Shown here: piece by piece, positions 50,729 through 59,130 of the stretch
How positions within the stretch are numbered: the stretch's first letter is position 1
Layout: every line of letters begins with the position of its first letter
NCBI GenBank assembly: GCA_964429855.1
Contig: CAYSDM010000022.1
Coordinates: 1-64,000, forward strand
Direction: 5' to 3'
From: CALLMM01 sp964429855
GTDB taxonomy: Bacteria; Armatimonadota; Chthonomonadetes; Chthonomonadales; CAJBBX01
Length of the DNA stretch: 64,000 nucleotides
Program-made: the position numbers and the translations under genes
The notes under the pieces: model-generated
What the model was told of the DNA's origin: nothing
Database searches by the model: none
The model's input: the letters and a program-made list of their open reading frames with translations, nothing else

Positions 50729-51145
50729 ATGCAGTGTTTTAGTTGTGAAAACGATCCTCATCACTGTGAGGGAGCGCCCTCTTTTCTGCTGGAGAGCGAG
50801 GGGGACATACTCCATCACCATCGTCTGATCTGCAGCGTCTGTGCGGTAGAGTATCGCTCACGCGGCTACCGACTGCGCTCTGTCGGCGGGAAAACCTATC
50901 TGGTCGCTCCTGAACGCGGAGAGGCGCTGCTCTCCGTACTGAGCCAGCAGGCGGGAATCCAGCAGGCGCGTATCTTCATGGCGGTCTTCGCCTTCCACGT
51001 CTTTGCGTTTCTGCTGGCGCTGGTAATTGCCACCATCGTTCTGCTGCGTCCCGGTCCTCCCGCGCCTAAAAACCGATGGCGCCCCACCGGCAGCCTCCTC
51101 TATCCTTCTCCCGATAGCAGCGTTCCCCGGCATCGAAACGTCTGA
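50729..51145 (+). CDS. Hypothetical zinc-ribbon membrane protein
   Basis: 138 aa. N-terminal C-F-S-C and I-C-S-V-C pairs suggest a small zinc ribbon; a hydrophobic helix (~84-107: F-M-A-V-F-A-F-H-V-F-A-F-L-L-A-L-V-I) follows, then a short Pro-rich tail. No family recognised. It has no strong ribosome-binding site. It follows leuA by 62 nt, beyond the hairpin, and may be transcribed separately. Confidence 0.65.
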   Translation: MQCFSCENDPHHCEGAPSFLLESEGDILHHHRLICSVCAVEYRSRGYRLRSVGGKTYLVAPERGEALLSVLSQQAGIQQARIFMAVFAFHVFAFLLALVIATIVLLRPGPPAPKNRWRPTGSLLYPSPDSSVPRHRNV

Positions 51146-51456
51146 TCTGCTGCCTCTTCACTCAGCCTTTCTGCGTCTTATATCCCTGAAATCGCCGGAT
51201 TTTTTCCTTTTTAGAGTTCTTTTTGACACCTCCGGTAGGATGATGCCATCACAACGCGGGGAGGATGGCTGCCGTCTGTGATGCATATCACGAAACGGAT
51301 CGGACCGAATTCCCGTCAAACTGCCGGCTTGAGAATATCGCTGTACTAAGAATATTGCGACTGTAAAGGACGGAAGAGCGGGCGGCGATACTGCTGACGC
51401 GCGGATGATAGTCTGATGAGATGCTCTGTCGGGATGCATTGTGAAAGGAAATCGCG
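51146..51456 (+). other. Intergenic stretch without a gene
   Basis: 311 nt between the zinc-ribbon gene and the duplicated-domain secreted protein. It holds a T-rich patch (51202-51225) and a possible weak promoter, TTGAGA followed after 17 nt by ATATTG (starting near 51332). No structured RNA or reading frame was convincing. Confidence 0.4.
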
Positions 51457-52611
51457 ATGAGACTGCTGTCGAGAAGAGCTGTGAACAGGATGAACGATGT
51501 GAACAAAAACCGGGAGAAAAGTTACGTGAAAACGATTTTGAGAACCGTCATTGCTGTAGGGGCGCTGATTACGCCGGGTATGCAGGTCCCTGCGCAGACG
51601 GCGCAGTCGGGAAATGTGATCTATCAGGTGCCGAAAGGCTGGAAGCGCATGGAGCAGAACAAGGTGACGTTTCTGGTTCCATCCGATCTTCCACCGGGCA
51701 GGCAGGCGATGCTGGTGATTGTGCCGGGGCAGAAGCTGCAGGGAGAGTTCAAGCAGGCGTTCGGCGCGATGCGAAAAGTGTTGGAACAGGATCAGAAGGT
51801 TGTTCAGGAAGGCAAACTGATGGAGGGGCGCGGTCCGGGCAACAGCGAGACGGTGACAACGGTGGTGATTACGGAAGATGATCAGAAGAACACCGCGTAT
51901 CGCTTCTACTACGCCGCGAAGCCGGGCGACCGTTTTGAGATGATCGCCTATCTGTCCAACGATAAGGACCTGTTCAACAAGTATCAACCGGTGGTGGCTG
52001 AATTCTGTAAGGGAGTGACGTTTGCGAATCTGAAAGGCGGCGCAGAGCCGGCTGCCGGGACGGATACCCCGCCTGTTCCGGAGAAAAACGACGAACCGGA
52101 GCGCGGTACGGAGATCGAAGGGCAGGGGCGGCAGAGCGCGGAGCCTACATCGGCTGCCGGGAATCTGACCCGCGTGGGCAACCAGATGTTCCGAATGCCC
52201 GCAGGCTGGAAGAAGAGAGAGCAGGGAAAGCTGACGCTCATCTCGCCGGCTGAAAACAGCGGAAACAGACAGCTTGTCATCCTTCTGCTTCCGAGCATTC
52301 AGTATGAAGGCGAATTCGTGCAGAGCTTCGAGAATCTGCTCAAGAGCGGCATCACGGATGAGGAGAAGGTGACTCAGGAGGGGAAGACGGAGAAGCAGAG
52401 CGCGAAGAACGGCGTGGATATCTATTCGAAGATGATGGTGGTGGAGGCGAAAGACGGCAGCGTTCGCACCGTCCGGCTCTATCTCGGCGCGAAGGTCGGC
52501 AAGCGTATGGAGATCGCCGCTATTCTGACAGGTGACAACGAGTTGTTTACGAAGTATCGAAAGGAACTGGAAGCCTTTCTGACAAGCTGGACGTTTGCGG
52601 AGAAGGAGTAG
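51457..52611 (+). CDS. Secreted protein with an internal domain duplication
   Basis: 384 aa from the ATG at 51457 (AAAGGAAA upstream). A GTG at 51526, 9 nt after GGGAG, begins right at a normal signal peptide (V-K-T-I-L-R-T-V-I-A-V-G-A-L...P-A-Q) and is an equally good start (361 aa). Two copies of one ~140-residue domain follow, joined by an acidic linker. Each begins with a hydrophobic residue-x-(V/M)-P-(K/A)-G-W-K-(R/K), then L-(V/I)-x-(V/L)-L/P, an (E/K)-F-x-Q-(A/S)-F, and ends (D/N)-(L/E)-F-x-K-Y. No family recognised; function unknown. Confidence 0.8.
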   Translation: MRLLSRRAVNRMNDVNKNREKSYVKTILRTVIAVGALITPGMQVPAQTAQSGNVIYQVPKGWKRMEQNKVTFLVPSDLPPGRQAMLVIVPGQKLQGEFKQAFGAMRKVLEQDQKVVQEGKLMEGRGPGNSETVTTVVITEDDQKNTAYRFYYAAKPGDRFEMIAYLSNDKDLFNKYQPVVAEFCKGVTFANLKGGAEPAAGTDTPPVPEKNDEPERGTEIEGQGRQSAEPTSAAGNLTRVGNQMFRMPAGWKKREQGKLTLISPAENSGNRQLVILLLPSIQYEGEFVQSFENLLKSGITDEEKVTQEGKTEKQSAKNGVDIYSKMMVVEAKDGSVRTVRLYLGAKVGKRMEIAAILTGDNELFTKYRKELEAFLTSWTFAEKE

Positions 52612-52702
52612 GCTTCAGAACAAGCGGGACAGGGGAAGAGCCTCTTCTCCTGTCCATATGACCGATTGTTGCGATGCGATAAACAAAACAAAGGAGATAG
52701 AA

Positions 52703-53683
52703 ATGACTGCTGTAGAGACGACCGCAAGACAGGCATATGTTCGCAATGTGACTCTGGAAAACAGCGACTGGTATATGACCTATTGCATGAGCTATCTGGC
52801 ACGGCAGGAGGATACGGACGGCGCGTTTACGTTGCTGGAACTGGCGGGGGCGAGCGGATATGAGCCGCCTCCACACCTGCATACACGCGAAGACGAACTG
52901 TTCTTTTTGCTGGATGGCGAGGCGACCTTTCAAGCGGGAGACAGGTCTTTTCATGCGATGCCCGGAAGCCTGATCTACCTGCCGCACGGCGTGCCGCATC
53001 AGTTTCAGATACATACGGAGAAGGCGCGCGCGCTGATGATGGTGACACCGAGCGGATTTGAGGGATATTTCAAAGGCTTCAGCGTTCCCGCGAAGAATCT
53101 GGAGGAGTTTCCGACGCTGGAGGGTGAACTGGATGTGGCGCGAATGCTCTCTCTCGGCGCGGAGTACGGCGTTGAGTTCCTGCCTCCCGGAACGACTCCG
53201 ACGGATCGTCCCGCTTTGCCGGGCAGTGGACAACCGGTATTCGTCGCGCCGAACACGGGCGAGATTCTGAATGTCCTCGGCATTCCGGTGGAGGTTCTAT
53301 TGAACGCGACACAGTCGGACGGACAGATGTCGCTGTTTATCTCTCATGATGCGCCCGGTCAGGGCGTGCCGCAGCATATTCATCGTCGCGAGGACGAGTC
53401 GTTCTATGTGCTGGAAGGCGAATATCTGTTACAGATCGGCGAGGAGATTGAACAGGTCGGAGCCGGAACGTTCGCGCACTGCCCGCGCGGTGTCCGTCAC
53501 GCCTATAAGTCTGTCGGAGAGAACCCGGGTCGTCTTCTGGTTATCACAACGCCCGGCGGCTTCGAAGGCTTTTTCCGGGATGTAGATGCGCTGATGCGTT
53601 CGGAGAACGTCACCGTATCGGGTTTGATGGCGGTGGGCGAGCGGCATCAGGTTGAGATTGTCGGGCCGCCTATCGGCGAATAG
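52703..53683 (+). CDS. Two-domain cupin (quercetin 2,3-dioxygenase-like)
   Basis: 326 aa from the ATG at 52703, with AAAGGAGAT before it; upstream codons in frame overlap the previous gene and are rejected. Two cupin barrels are present. The first has P-P-P-H-L-H-T-R-E-D-E-L-F-F-L-L-D-G-E and P-H-G-V-P-H; the second P-Q-H-I-H-R-R-E-D-E-S-F-Y-V-L-E-G-E and C-P-R-G-V-R-H. Both keep the H-x-H-x(n)-E...H metal set. Each is followed by T-P-(S/G)-G-F-E-G-(Y/F)-F. Known relatives include flavonol dioxygenases, but many act on unknown substrates. Confidence 0.85.
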   Translation: MTAVETTARQAYVRNVTLENSDWYMTYCMSYLARQEDTDGAFTLLELAGASGYEPPPHLHTREDELFFLLDGEATFQAGDRSFHAMPGSLIYLPHGVPHQFQIHTEKARALMMVTPSGFEGYFKGFSVPAKNLEEFPTLEGELDVARMLSLGAEYGVEFLPPGTTPTDRPALPGSGQPVFVAPNTGEILNVLGIPVEVLLNATQSDGQMSLFISHDAPGQGVPQHIHRREDESFYVLEGEYLLQIGEEIEQVGAGTFAHCPRGVRHAYKSVGENPGRLLVITTPGGFEGFFRDVDALMRSENVTVSGLMAVGERHQVEIVGPPIGE

Positions 53684-53703
53684 CTGCCGATCTCTGCAAC
53701 GCG

Positions 53704-53738
53704 GACGCCCCGGTTCAGGAAGAACCGGGGCGTCTTTT
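53704..53738 (+). terminator. Intrinsic terminator after the bicupin gene
   Basis: A perfect 13-bp stem (53704-53716 with 53722-53734), 5-nt loop, followed by TTTTCT. The convergent cimA gene ends 34 nt beyond it. Confidence 0.9.
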
Positions 53739-53771
53739 CTGTACAGGCGCAAACGGGAACTGCAAGCGCAT

Positions 53772-55370
53772 CTACGAAGGACTATCTTCCGCTGCGTCCG
53801 TTCCGGCGCTGTCGCACAGAAGCCCGTAGAGCACGCCGTCCAGCAGCGCGTGCCAGGAGGCTTCGATCATATTGGTGGAGACGCCGACCGTGCTCCAGGT
53901 GCGGTCTCCATCGGAGGAATCGATAATCGTGCGGACTTTGGCGGCGGTTCCCTCGCGGACATTGACGACTCGCACCTTGAAGTCGGTCAGTTTGATGTCG
54001 GTGAGTTCAGGATAGAACTCCCGGAGCGCCTTCCGCAGCGCCAGATCGAGCGCGTGTACCGGACCGTCTCCCTCCGCCACCACCAGCTGTTCCGAACCGT
54101 TGACTTTCAGCTTTACGGTCGCCTCAGTGATCGGATCGCAACTGCCGCGCTTCTCCACGATCACCCGGAAGCTCTCGACATCGAACAGCTTGCGGTAAGT
54201 CCCGACGGTCTGCATCAACAGCAGTTCGAAAGAGGCTTCGGCTCCCTCGAAGGAGTAGCCGTCGCTCTCCATCTTCGCCACCTTTTTCAGCAGTTCACGG
54301 GTCTCCGGCGAGTTTTTGGCCAGATCGAGGGCGTGTCTGGCGGCTTTGTTGACGATGGTGCTGCCGCCGGAGAGTTCCGAGACCAGCATCCGGCGCGAAT
54401 TACCCACGCACTCTGGGTCTATATGTTCGTAGGTGGCGCGGTGCTTGAGCACTGCGTCCACATGCACCCCCGCCTTATGCGCAAAGGCGCTGCGTCCCAC
54501 GAAGGGCTGGCGGGTATTGGGAGTGAGATTGGCGATCTCGTCCACATACTGGGACAGGGCCGTAAGATGCTGCAGGGAGTCCGGCAGAAGGCAGCGGTAG
54601 TCCATCTTCAGCGCCAGATTGGGGATGATGGAGCAGAGATTGGCGTTGCCGCATCGCTCCCCGTATCCGTTGACCGTTCCCTGCACATGTGTCGCGCCGC
54701 TGCGCACCGCAAACAGCGCGTTCGCGACCCCGCAGGCGGCGTCGTTGTGCGTATGGATGCCGATGGGAATCTCCATCAGGCTGCACACTGCGCAAACGAT
54801 CTCCTCCACCTCATGCGGCAGCGCGCCTCCGTTGGTGTCGCAGAGAACCAGAACTGCCGCTCCCGCCGACTGCGCCGCCTGTAAGCACTGAATCGCGTAG
54901 TTCGGATTGTGCTTGTAGCCGTCGAAGAAGTGTTCGGCATCGTAGACCACTTCGGGGACTCGCGCCGCCAGATAGGAGACGGTATCGTGAATCATCGCCA
55001 GGTTCTCTTCATAGGAGACCTTGAGCGCATGGGTTACATGAAAGTCCCACGACTTGCCGAAGATCGTCACGACCGGCGTCTGCGCCTGTACAAGCATCTG
55101 CACCAGATCATCTTCGGCGGCGGCACGATGCGGACGGCGCGTACTGCCGAAAGCAGCCATCCGCGCATGATCGAAGCGAGTTTTTTTAATGCGCTCGAAG
55201 AACTCGATATCTTTCGGATTCGAGCCGGGCCATCCGCCCTCAATGTAGTCCATGCCGAACTCATCGAGCTTACGAGCGATTCGCACTTTGTCTTCGAGCG
55301 AGAAACTCACTCCTTCGCCCTGCGAGCCGTCGCGCAGGGTGGTATCGTAGATGGCAATCCGTTGCTGCAT
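53772..55370 (-). CDS. cimA: (R)-citramalate synthase
   Basis: 532 aa from the ATG at 55370. It condenses pyruvate with acetyl-CoA and starts a threonine-independent route to 2-oxobutyrate and isoleucine. It is of the LeuA-like family but diagnostic for the CimA branch: Y-D-T-T-L-R-D-G-S-Q-G-E-G-V-S-F-S, G-G-W-P-G-S-N-P-K-D, H-T-H-N-D-A-A-C-G-V-A-N, T-V-N-G-Y-G-E-R-C-G-N-A-N-L, and A-H-K-A-G-V-H-V-D-A-V. A C-terminal regulatory domain is present. It lies 128 nt downstream of glnB. Confidence 0.93.
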   Translation of the reverse strand: MQQRIAIYDTTLRDGSQGEGVSFSLEDKVRIARKLDEFGMDYIEGGWPGSNPKDIEFFERIKKTRFDHARMAAFGSTRRPHRAAAEDDLVQMLVQAQTPVVTIFGKSWDFHVTHALKVSYEENLAMIHDTVSYLAARVPEVVYDAEHFFDGYKHNPNYAIQCLQAAQSAGAAVLVLCDTNGGALPHEVEEIVCAVCSLMEIPIGIHTHNDAACGVANALFAVRSGATHVQGTVNGYGERCGNANLCSIIPNLALKMDYRCLLPDSLQHLTALSQYVDEIANLTPNTRQPFVGRSAFAHKAGVHVDAVLKHRATYEHIDPECVGNSRRMLVSELSGGSTIVNKAARHALDLAKNSPETRELLKKVAKMESDGYSFEGAEASFELLLMQTVGTYRKLFDVESFRVIVEKRGSCDPITEATVKLKVNGSEQLVVAEGDGPVHALDLALRKALREFYPELTDIKLTDFKVRVVNVREGTAAKVRTIIDSSDGDRTWSTVGVSTNMIEASWHALLDGVLYGLLCDSAGTDAAEDSPS

Positions 55371-55498
55371 ACACTCTCTCTTTCGATGTCGGGGGCTTTG
55401 AGCCACGGGAGAACCGCTTCTGCATCGGGGAAGAGCCGGGGCAAATACGCCTCCAGCCCTTTTGCGGTCTGTCTGATCTGCAACCGGAGCATAGAACG

Positions 55499-55837
55499 CT
55501 ATAACGCGGCGTCTCCGCGTTCGCCGGTGCGAATGCGGATCGCCTCTTCGACCTCGGAGATAAACACTTTTCCGTCTCCGATCTCGCCGGTGCGCGCCGC
55601 CTCCAGTACGACTTCAATCGCCTCTTCCTCGCGGTCATCCGGCACTACAAACTCCAGCTTAACCTTCGGAAGCAGGTTCACGATATAGGTGTTGCCGCGA
55701 TATTTTTCCGTGCGCCCGCGCTGCCGACCGTAGCCGCGCACGTCCGTCACCGTCATTCCGGTGATGCCTATGGAAGAGAGCGCCTCTTTTACTTCGTCAA
55801 ATTTGGTGGGGCGCATCACCACTTCGATTCGTTTCAT
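55499..55837 (-). CDS. glnB: Nitrogen regulatory protein PII
   Basis: 112 aa, the normal size. Pattern: M-K-R-I-E-V-V-M-R-P at the start, the T-loop G-Y-G-R-Q-R-G-R-T-E-K-Y-R-G-N-T-Y with the conserved Tyr that is modified in many PII proteins, L-L-P-K-V-K-L-E-F-V-V, and the B-loop T-G-E-I-G-D-G-K-V-F-I. It senses 2-oxoglutarate, ATP and ADP. No amt or glnA gene is adjacent; instead it precedes cimA, suggesting a link of nitrogen status with carbon flux into isoleucine (inference). Confidence 0.95.
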   Translation of the reverse strand: MKRIEVVMRPTKFDEVKEALSSIGITGMTVTDVRGYGRQRGRTEKYRGNTYIVNLLPKVKLEFVVPDDREEEAIEVVLEAARTGEIGDGKVFISEVEEAIRIRTGERGDAAL

Positions 55838-55865
55838 CGCTTCCCTGAACTTCTTCGGGCAGGTA

Positions 55866-56558
55866 TTAAGCCGCAGACGACGGCTCTACCGCTTCCGGCG
55901 TCTGCTCTGTTGCCTCTGGCGTCTGCTTTGTCGCCTCTGGCGTCTGCTCTGTTGCCTCTGGCGTCTGCTCTGTTGCCTCTGGCGGCGTGCGGTAGCGCAG
56001 CACCTTTGCCGGCACCCCCGCCACAACGGCGTTGTCCGGCACATCTTTGACGACAACCGCCTGCGCGCCGATAATCACGTTATTGCCGACGCGCACATAT
56101 CCGAGCACCTTTGCGCCAACGCCGATCTCCACATTGTCGCCGATATAGGGCGTGCCGGTGTCGGTCGCGCCGATAATGACCCCCGGTTTAATCCAGAGGT
56201 TTTTTCCGACATTGCAGCGGCTGTTTATTATGATCCCACAGAAATGGTCTACGCGCAACCCCGCATCTATGGCGGCGGTGCGGGGAATCTCGATCTGCAG
56301 GCGCGTTCTCACCCAGTTATAGAGAATGAAGTAGTAGAGATTGCATATCTGCCGGAGGATCGGTATGCGGCATCGGAACTTTACCCACTGCCCGTAGCGA
56401 TAGACCGCTACCGCCAGCAGGGCAGGATGCTCATAGGCGGAAGAGACCAGCTTTCGCAGAAAGCGCAGCGACCAGGGACGCAGTTGTGTACCCGTATACC
56501 GCTGCATGTCCGCCGTGAATGTCGCCCAGATATTTTTCCCTCGGTCTTCCCAGCGCAT
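55866..56558 (-). CDS. Hexapeptide acyltransferase (serine O-acetyltransferase-like) with repetitive tail
   Basis: 230 aa. N-terminal helical part as in CysE-like enzymes, then left-handed beta-helix hexapeptides: I-D-A-G-L-R-V-D-H-F-C-G-I-I-I-N, W-I-K-P-G-V-I-I-G-A-T, Y-I-G-D-N-V-E-I-G-V-G-A-K-V-L-G, V-V-K-D-V-P-D-N-A-V-V-A-G-V-P-A-K. This could be CysE or a sugar O-acetyltransferase. The neighbours (GT2, FAD mutase-like) favour a role in glycan modification, but cysteine synthesis is possible. The last ~30 residues are a run of P-E-A-T-E-Q-T units coded by 21-bp tandem repeats. Confidence 0.8.
   Translation of the reverse strand: MRWEDRGKNIWATFTADMQRYTGTQLRPWSLRFLRKLVSSAYEHPALLAVAVYRYGQWVKFRCRIPILRQICNLYYFILYNWVRTRLQIEIPRTAAIDAGLRVDHFCGIIINSRCNVGKNLWIKPGVIIGATDTGTPYIGDNVEIGVGAKVLGYVRVGNNVIIGAQAVVVKDVPDNAVVAGVPAKVLRYRTPPEATEQTPEATEQTPEATKQTPEATEQTPEAVEPSSAA
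55897..55980 (-). repeat. Four tandem 21-bp repeats inside the acyltransferase gene
   Basis: Units start at 55897, 55918, 55939 and 55960. The second differs from the others at two positions; the rest are identical. Each encodes the heptapeptide P-E-A-T-(E/K)-Q-T. Such near-identical repeats can change copy number by slippage. Confidence 0.85.
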
Positions 56559-56581
56559 GGATTATCCGTCCAGATGTCCGC

Positions 56582-57577
56582 CTACTGTTTGATGCCGGAG
56601 TCGCGGGTGGCGGCGGTGACAACGTTTGCCTGCGTCACCTCCATCCGCGCCGTCTCCGTCTCCATGTAGAGACGTTTCTCCCGATTGATGGCAAACCGGC
56701 TGCTTTCGCGCACGCCGACCCGCAGATGATCGGCGTAGTCGTCCCGGAGCCACTTCCGGCGCGTGAACAGCGTTTTGAACTGCCGGAACCGGGCGATCGC
56801 CCACTGGCGCGCCAGGCAGTAGAGCGCGTAGACATCCCCGCAGCGAACATGCTTCCAGTAGAACGCTCCGTCGCCAATGCCGTAGTTTTTCATGGTGATC
56901 GGCCACTGTTCACGGGTGCGCGTCCCGTAGTGGTCCACTTTGACCAGCGGCTCCAGCAGGATGACATAGCCGGCGCGAAAGACCCGGTAGGCGAAGTCGA
57001 AATCCTGTGAGGAGCGCAGGGGACCGCCGCCGCCGAGAGCCTCGTCAAAGCCGCCCACCTTCTCGATGATGGAGCGTCGAATGGCCATGTTCGCGCCCAT
57101 GCCGAAGACTTTGAAGCCCAGCCCTTCGCCCAGCCGCTCCCGTCTGGGAATAGGCAGCGCGGGAACAATAATCCCCTGCTTGACCGAGTCCTTCAGGCTT
57201 TCGGGAACCAGCACCTGCCCGTAGAGCAGACCGGCTTTCGGGTCGGCGTCCATCGCCTCCCTGATCTGGGTCAGCCAGTCGGAGGGCACGATCACATCGT
57301 CGTCCGTAAAGGCCATGATCTCGCCTGTGGTCGCCTTCATGCCCAGATTGTAGGCGCGAGACAGCCCGGCTTTATCCAGATGATGGTAGACGATGGCGCA
57401 GCGCTCTCTATATCTGGGCGTGAGCGTCTCAATGATCTTCTGCGTTGCGTCCGTCGTGCTCTGATCCATGATATGGATATCGAAGGACGGATAGCTGCAC
57501 TGCGCAATACTCTCAATCGCCTGCCCGATGGTGTCGGGACGGTCGCGGGTACAGACTATTACGGAAATATCTACCAT
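56582..57577 (-). CDS. Family 2 glycosyltransferase
   Basis: 331 aa from the ATG at 57577 (AGAGGAAG upstream). GT-A fold: I-S-V-I-V-C-T-R-D-R-P-D-T-I, I-M-D-Q-S-T-T-D, G-L-S-R-A-Y-N-L-G-M, metal-site F-T-D-D-D-V-I-V-P-x-D-W, and later S-Q-D-F-D-F-A-Y-R-V. It uses nucleotide sugars at the membrane for cell-surface or extracellular polysaccharide. It lies 58 nt after the FAD oxidoreductase and 23 nt before the acyltransferase. Confidence 0.9.
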   Translation of the reverse strand: MVDISVIVCTRDRPDTIGQAIESIAQCSYPSFDIHIMDQSTTDATQKIIETLTPRYRERCAIVYHHLDKAGLSRAYNLGMKATTGEIMAFTDDDVIVPSDWLTQIREAMDADPKAGLLYGQVLVPESLKDSVKQGIIVPALPIPRRERLGEGLGFKVFGMGANMAIRRSIIEKVGGFDEALGGGGPLRSSQDFDFAYRVFRAGYVILLEPLVKVDHYGTRTREQWPITMKNYGIGDGAFYWKHVRCGDVYALYCLARQWAIARFRQFKTLFTRRKWLRDDYADHLRVGVRESSRFAINREKRLYMETETARMEVTQANVVTAATRDSGIKQ

Positions 57578-57635
57578 GAGAACTTCCTCTCTATAGGGCG
57601 GGATCCATCCGCCCAATAGAACAGCAGGCAACCCC

Positions 57636-59042
57636 TTACGCCCATTTCCCCCAGTTCGCGTTGGCGGTTTCGGCAAATCGAACGGTCAGTTCAGGCACGT
57701 CCAGCAGTGTCCAGTTGACCCATTCGACCCCCTGCATGAACGAGTGATCCTGATTGGAGACCTCGTACCGCCATGCTCCAAAGCGTCCGCGAGAGGTAAT
57801 GCCGATTTTTTTCAGCGCCGGTTCAATCTTCTTGAGCAGTTCGTTGCGCTCCAGCGACGGGGTCGGGTAACCGTGTTCCGCCACATAGTACCAGGTGTGA
57901 TAGACCTGATCCCGGCTGTGGATCAGACCGGTGTTCAGCAGACCCTGAATGGTGTCTTCCACAAGGGATTCCCGTTTAACCGGCTTGACCCCGGATTCGC
58001 TGGTCTCGGTCATCAGTGACCAGTACTTCCCAGTCTCCGGCTCCGGCACATTGTTGGGGGAGTAGTGCGAAAAGACGGTGACCCGGTAGAACGGGCAGTT
58101 GCTTTCCGGGAAGTACATCCAGCACTTCTTTTGCAGTTTCGCGGGCATCTCGCCCGTCAAGCCTACGCCGATGATATGCGAGTGGGAGAAGAGGAGCTTA
58201 GACGCCGGTTCCAGCACTTCGTCCACGCACGGGTGCAGCATCTTGCCGAGGGTGTCGAGCGGAACGGTGCTGAGCAGGCGGTCGTAGGCGATCTGGTCGC
58301 CCTCATCGGTCAGTATCCGCTTTGCGACATGGTCTATCGCCTGCACGCGGGTGTTATAGCGGAAGAACGGCTCGCCGATCTGCGACGCCAGCGCGCGCCA
58401 GACCGCTCCGGTGCCGCCGTAGCGGGGAAACTGGAAGGTGTTATTGGGTCCCCAGCTCACATCGTCTTTTTCAAGGATAATGTTTTCCGAGACCCGTCCC
58501 ATATCCACGACCGCCACCCGCTCGCCGACCCATCCAGCCCACATGCGCTCCGGCGGATACGCCCAGACCTTGAAGTTATACGGCTCCATGAAGATGTCGC
58601 GCAGCCCCTTGCCAAAGGTCTGATCAATCCAGGAACCGAAGTCCTGCGTCGGGGAGGGCGTGCGCGGAGGGCGATTCGCCAGTCCGCGCAGCGCCTTCGC
58701 GATCATCTCGCGGGGCAGATAGCGCAGATTGTTCTGGAAAGGATAGGGTACAAAGCGGTCGGCGATCCAGACCCAGGACTCGCGCTCGTGGTGGAGCCAG
58801 CCATCCTCGCCCAGAGCCTCCGTCATGGCCCGGTCGAAGTAGTCGTAGTGAGAGAACTGGACATGCCCGCCGACATCCCAGGTGAAGCCCTTCTCGTCCA
58901 CATAGCTGCTGGCGAGTCCTCCCGCCTGCCCGCTGGCTTCGATGACCTGAAAGTTGGCATATCCCAGTTTCTTAAGACGATACGCCGCCCCGATCCCGGT
59001 CGGGCCGGCGCCAATAATCACGATCTTGCCGACATCGTTCAA
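57636..59042 (-). CDS. FAD/NAD(P)-dependent oxidoreductase (protoporphyrinogen-oxidase / UDP-galactopyranose-mutase-like fold)
   Basis: 468 aa from a TTG at 59042, chosen because AGGAG lies 9 nt upstream and the dinucleotide-binding motif starts immediately (K-I-V-I-I-G-A-G-P-T-G-I-G-A-A-Y); the longer frame would run into leuB. Further features: V-I-E-A-S-G-Q-A-G-G-L-A-S-S-Y and W-D-V-G-G-H-V-Q-F-S-H-Y. The family includes heme-biosynthetic oxidases and sugar-nucleotide mutases. Its partners, GT2 and the acyltransferase, suggest a role in sugar-nucleotide conversion for surface glycan (inference). Confidence 0.8.
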   Translation of the reverse strand: MNDVGKIVIIGAGPTGIGAAYRLKKLGYANFQVIEASGQAGGLASSYVDEKGFTWDVGGHVQFSHYDYFDRAMTEALGEDGWLHHERESWVWIADRFVPYPFQNNLRYLPREMIAKALRGLANRPPRTPSPTQDFGSWIDQTFGKGLRDIFMEPYNFKVWAYPPERMWAGWVGERVAVVDMGRVSENIILEKDDVSWGPNNTFQFPRYGGTGAVWRALASQIGEPFFRYNTRVQAIDHVAKRILTDEGDQIAYDRLLSTVPLDTLGKMLHPCVDEVLEPASKLLFSHSHIIGVGLTGEMPAKLQKKCWMYFPESNCPFYRVTVFSHYSPNNVPEPETGKYWSLMTETSESGVKPVKRESLVEDTIQGLLNTGLIHSRDQVYHTWYYVAEHGYPTPSLERNELLKKIEPALKKIGITSRGRFGAWRYEVSNQDHSFMQGVEWVNWTLLDVPELTVRFAETANANWGKWA

Positions 59043-59130
59043 TGCTGCGGTCTCCTGATGCAGATGTCTGGTAGGTTTTTGTTTTCCGCGCAACCTCTTC
59101 GCCGCGTTCCTGGCAGCCCTTTCGCTGCGT

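Noticed and set aside
55897..55980. Possible CRISPR-like array
   Set aside because: The 21-bp units are directly adjacent without spacers and are in frame within a coding sequence.
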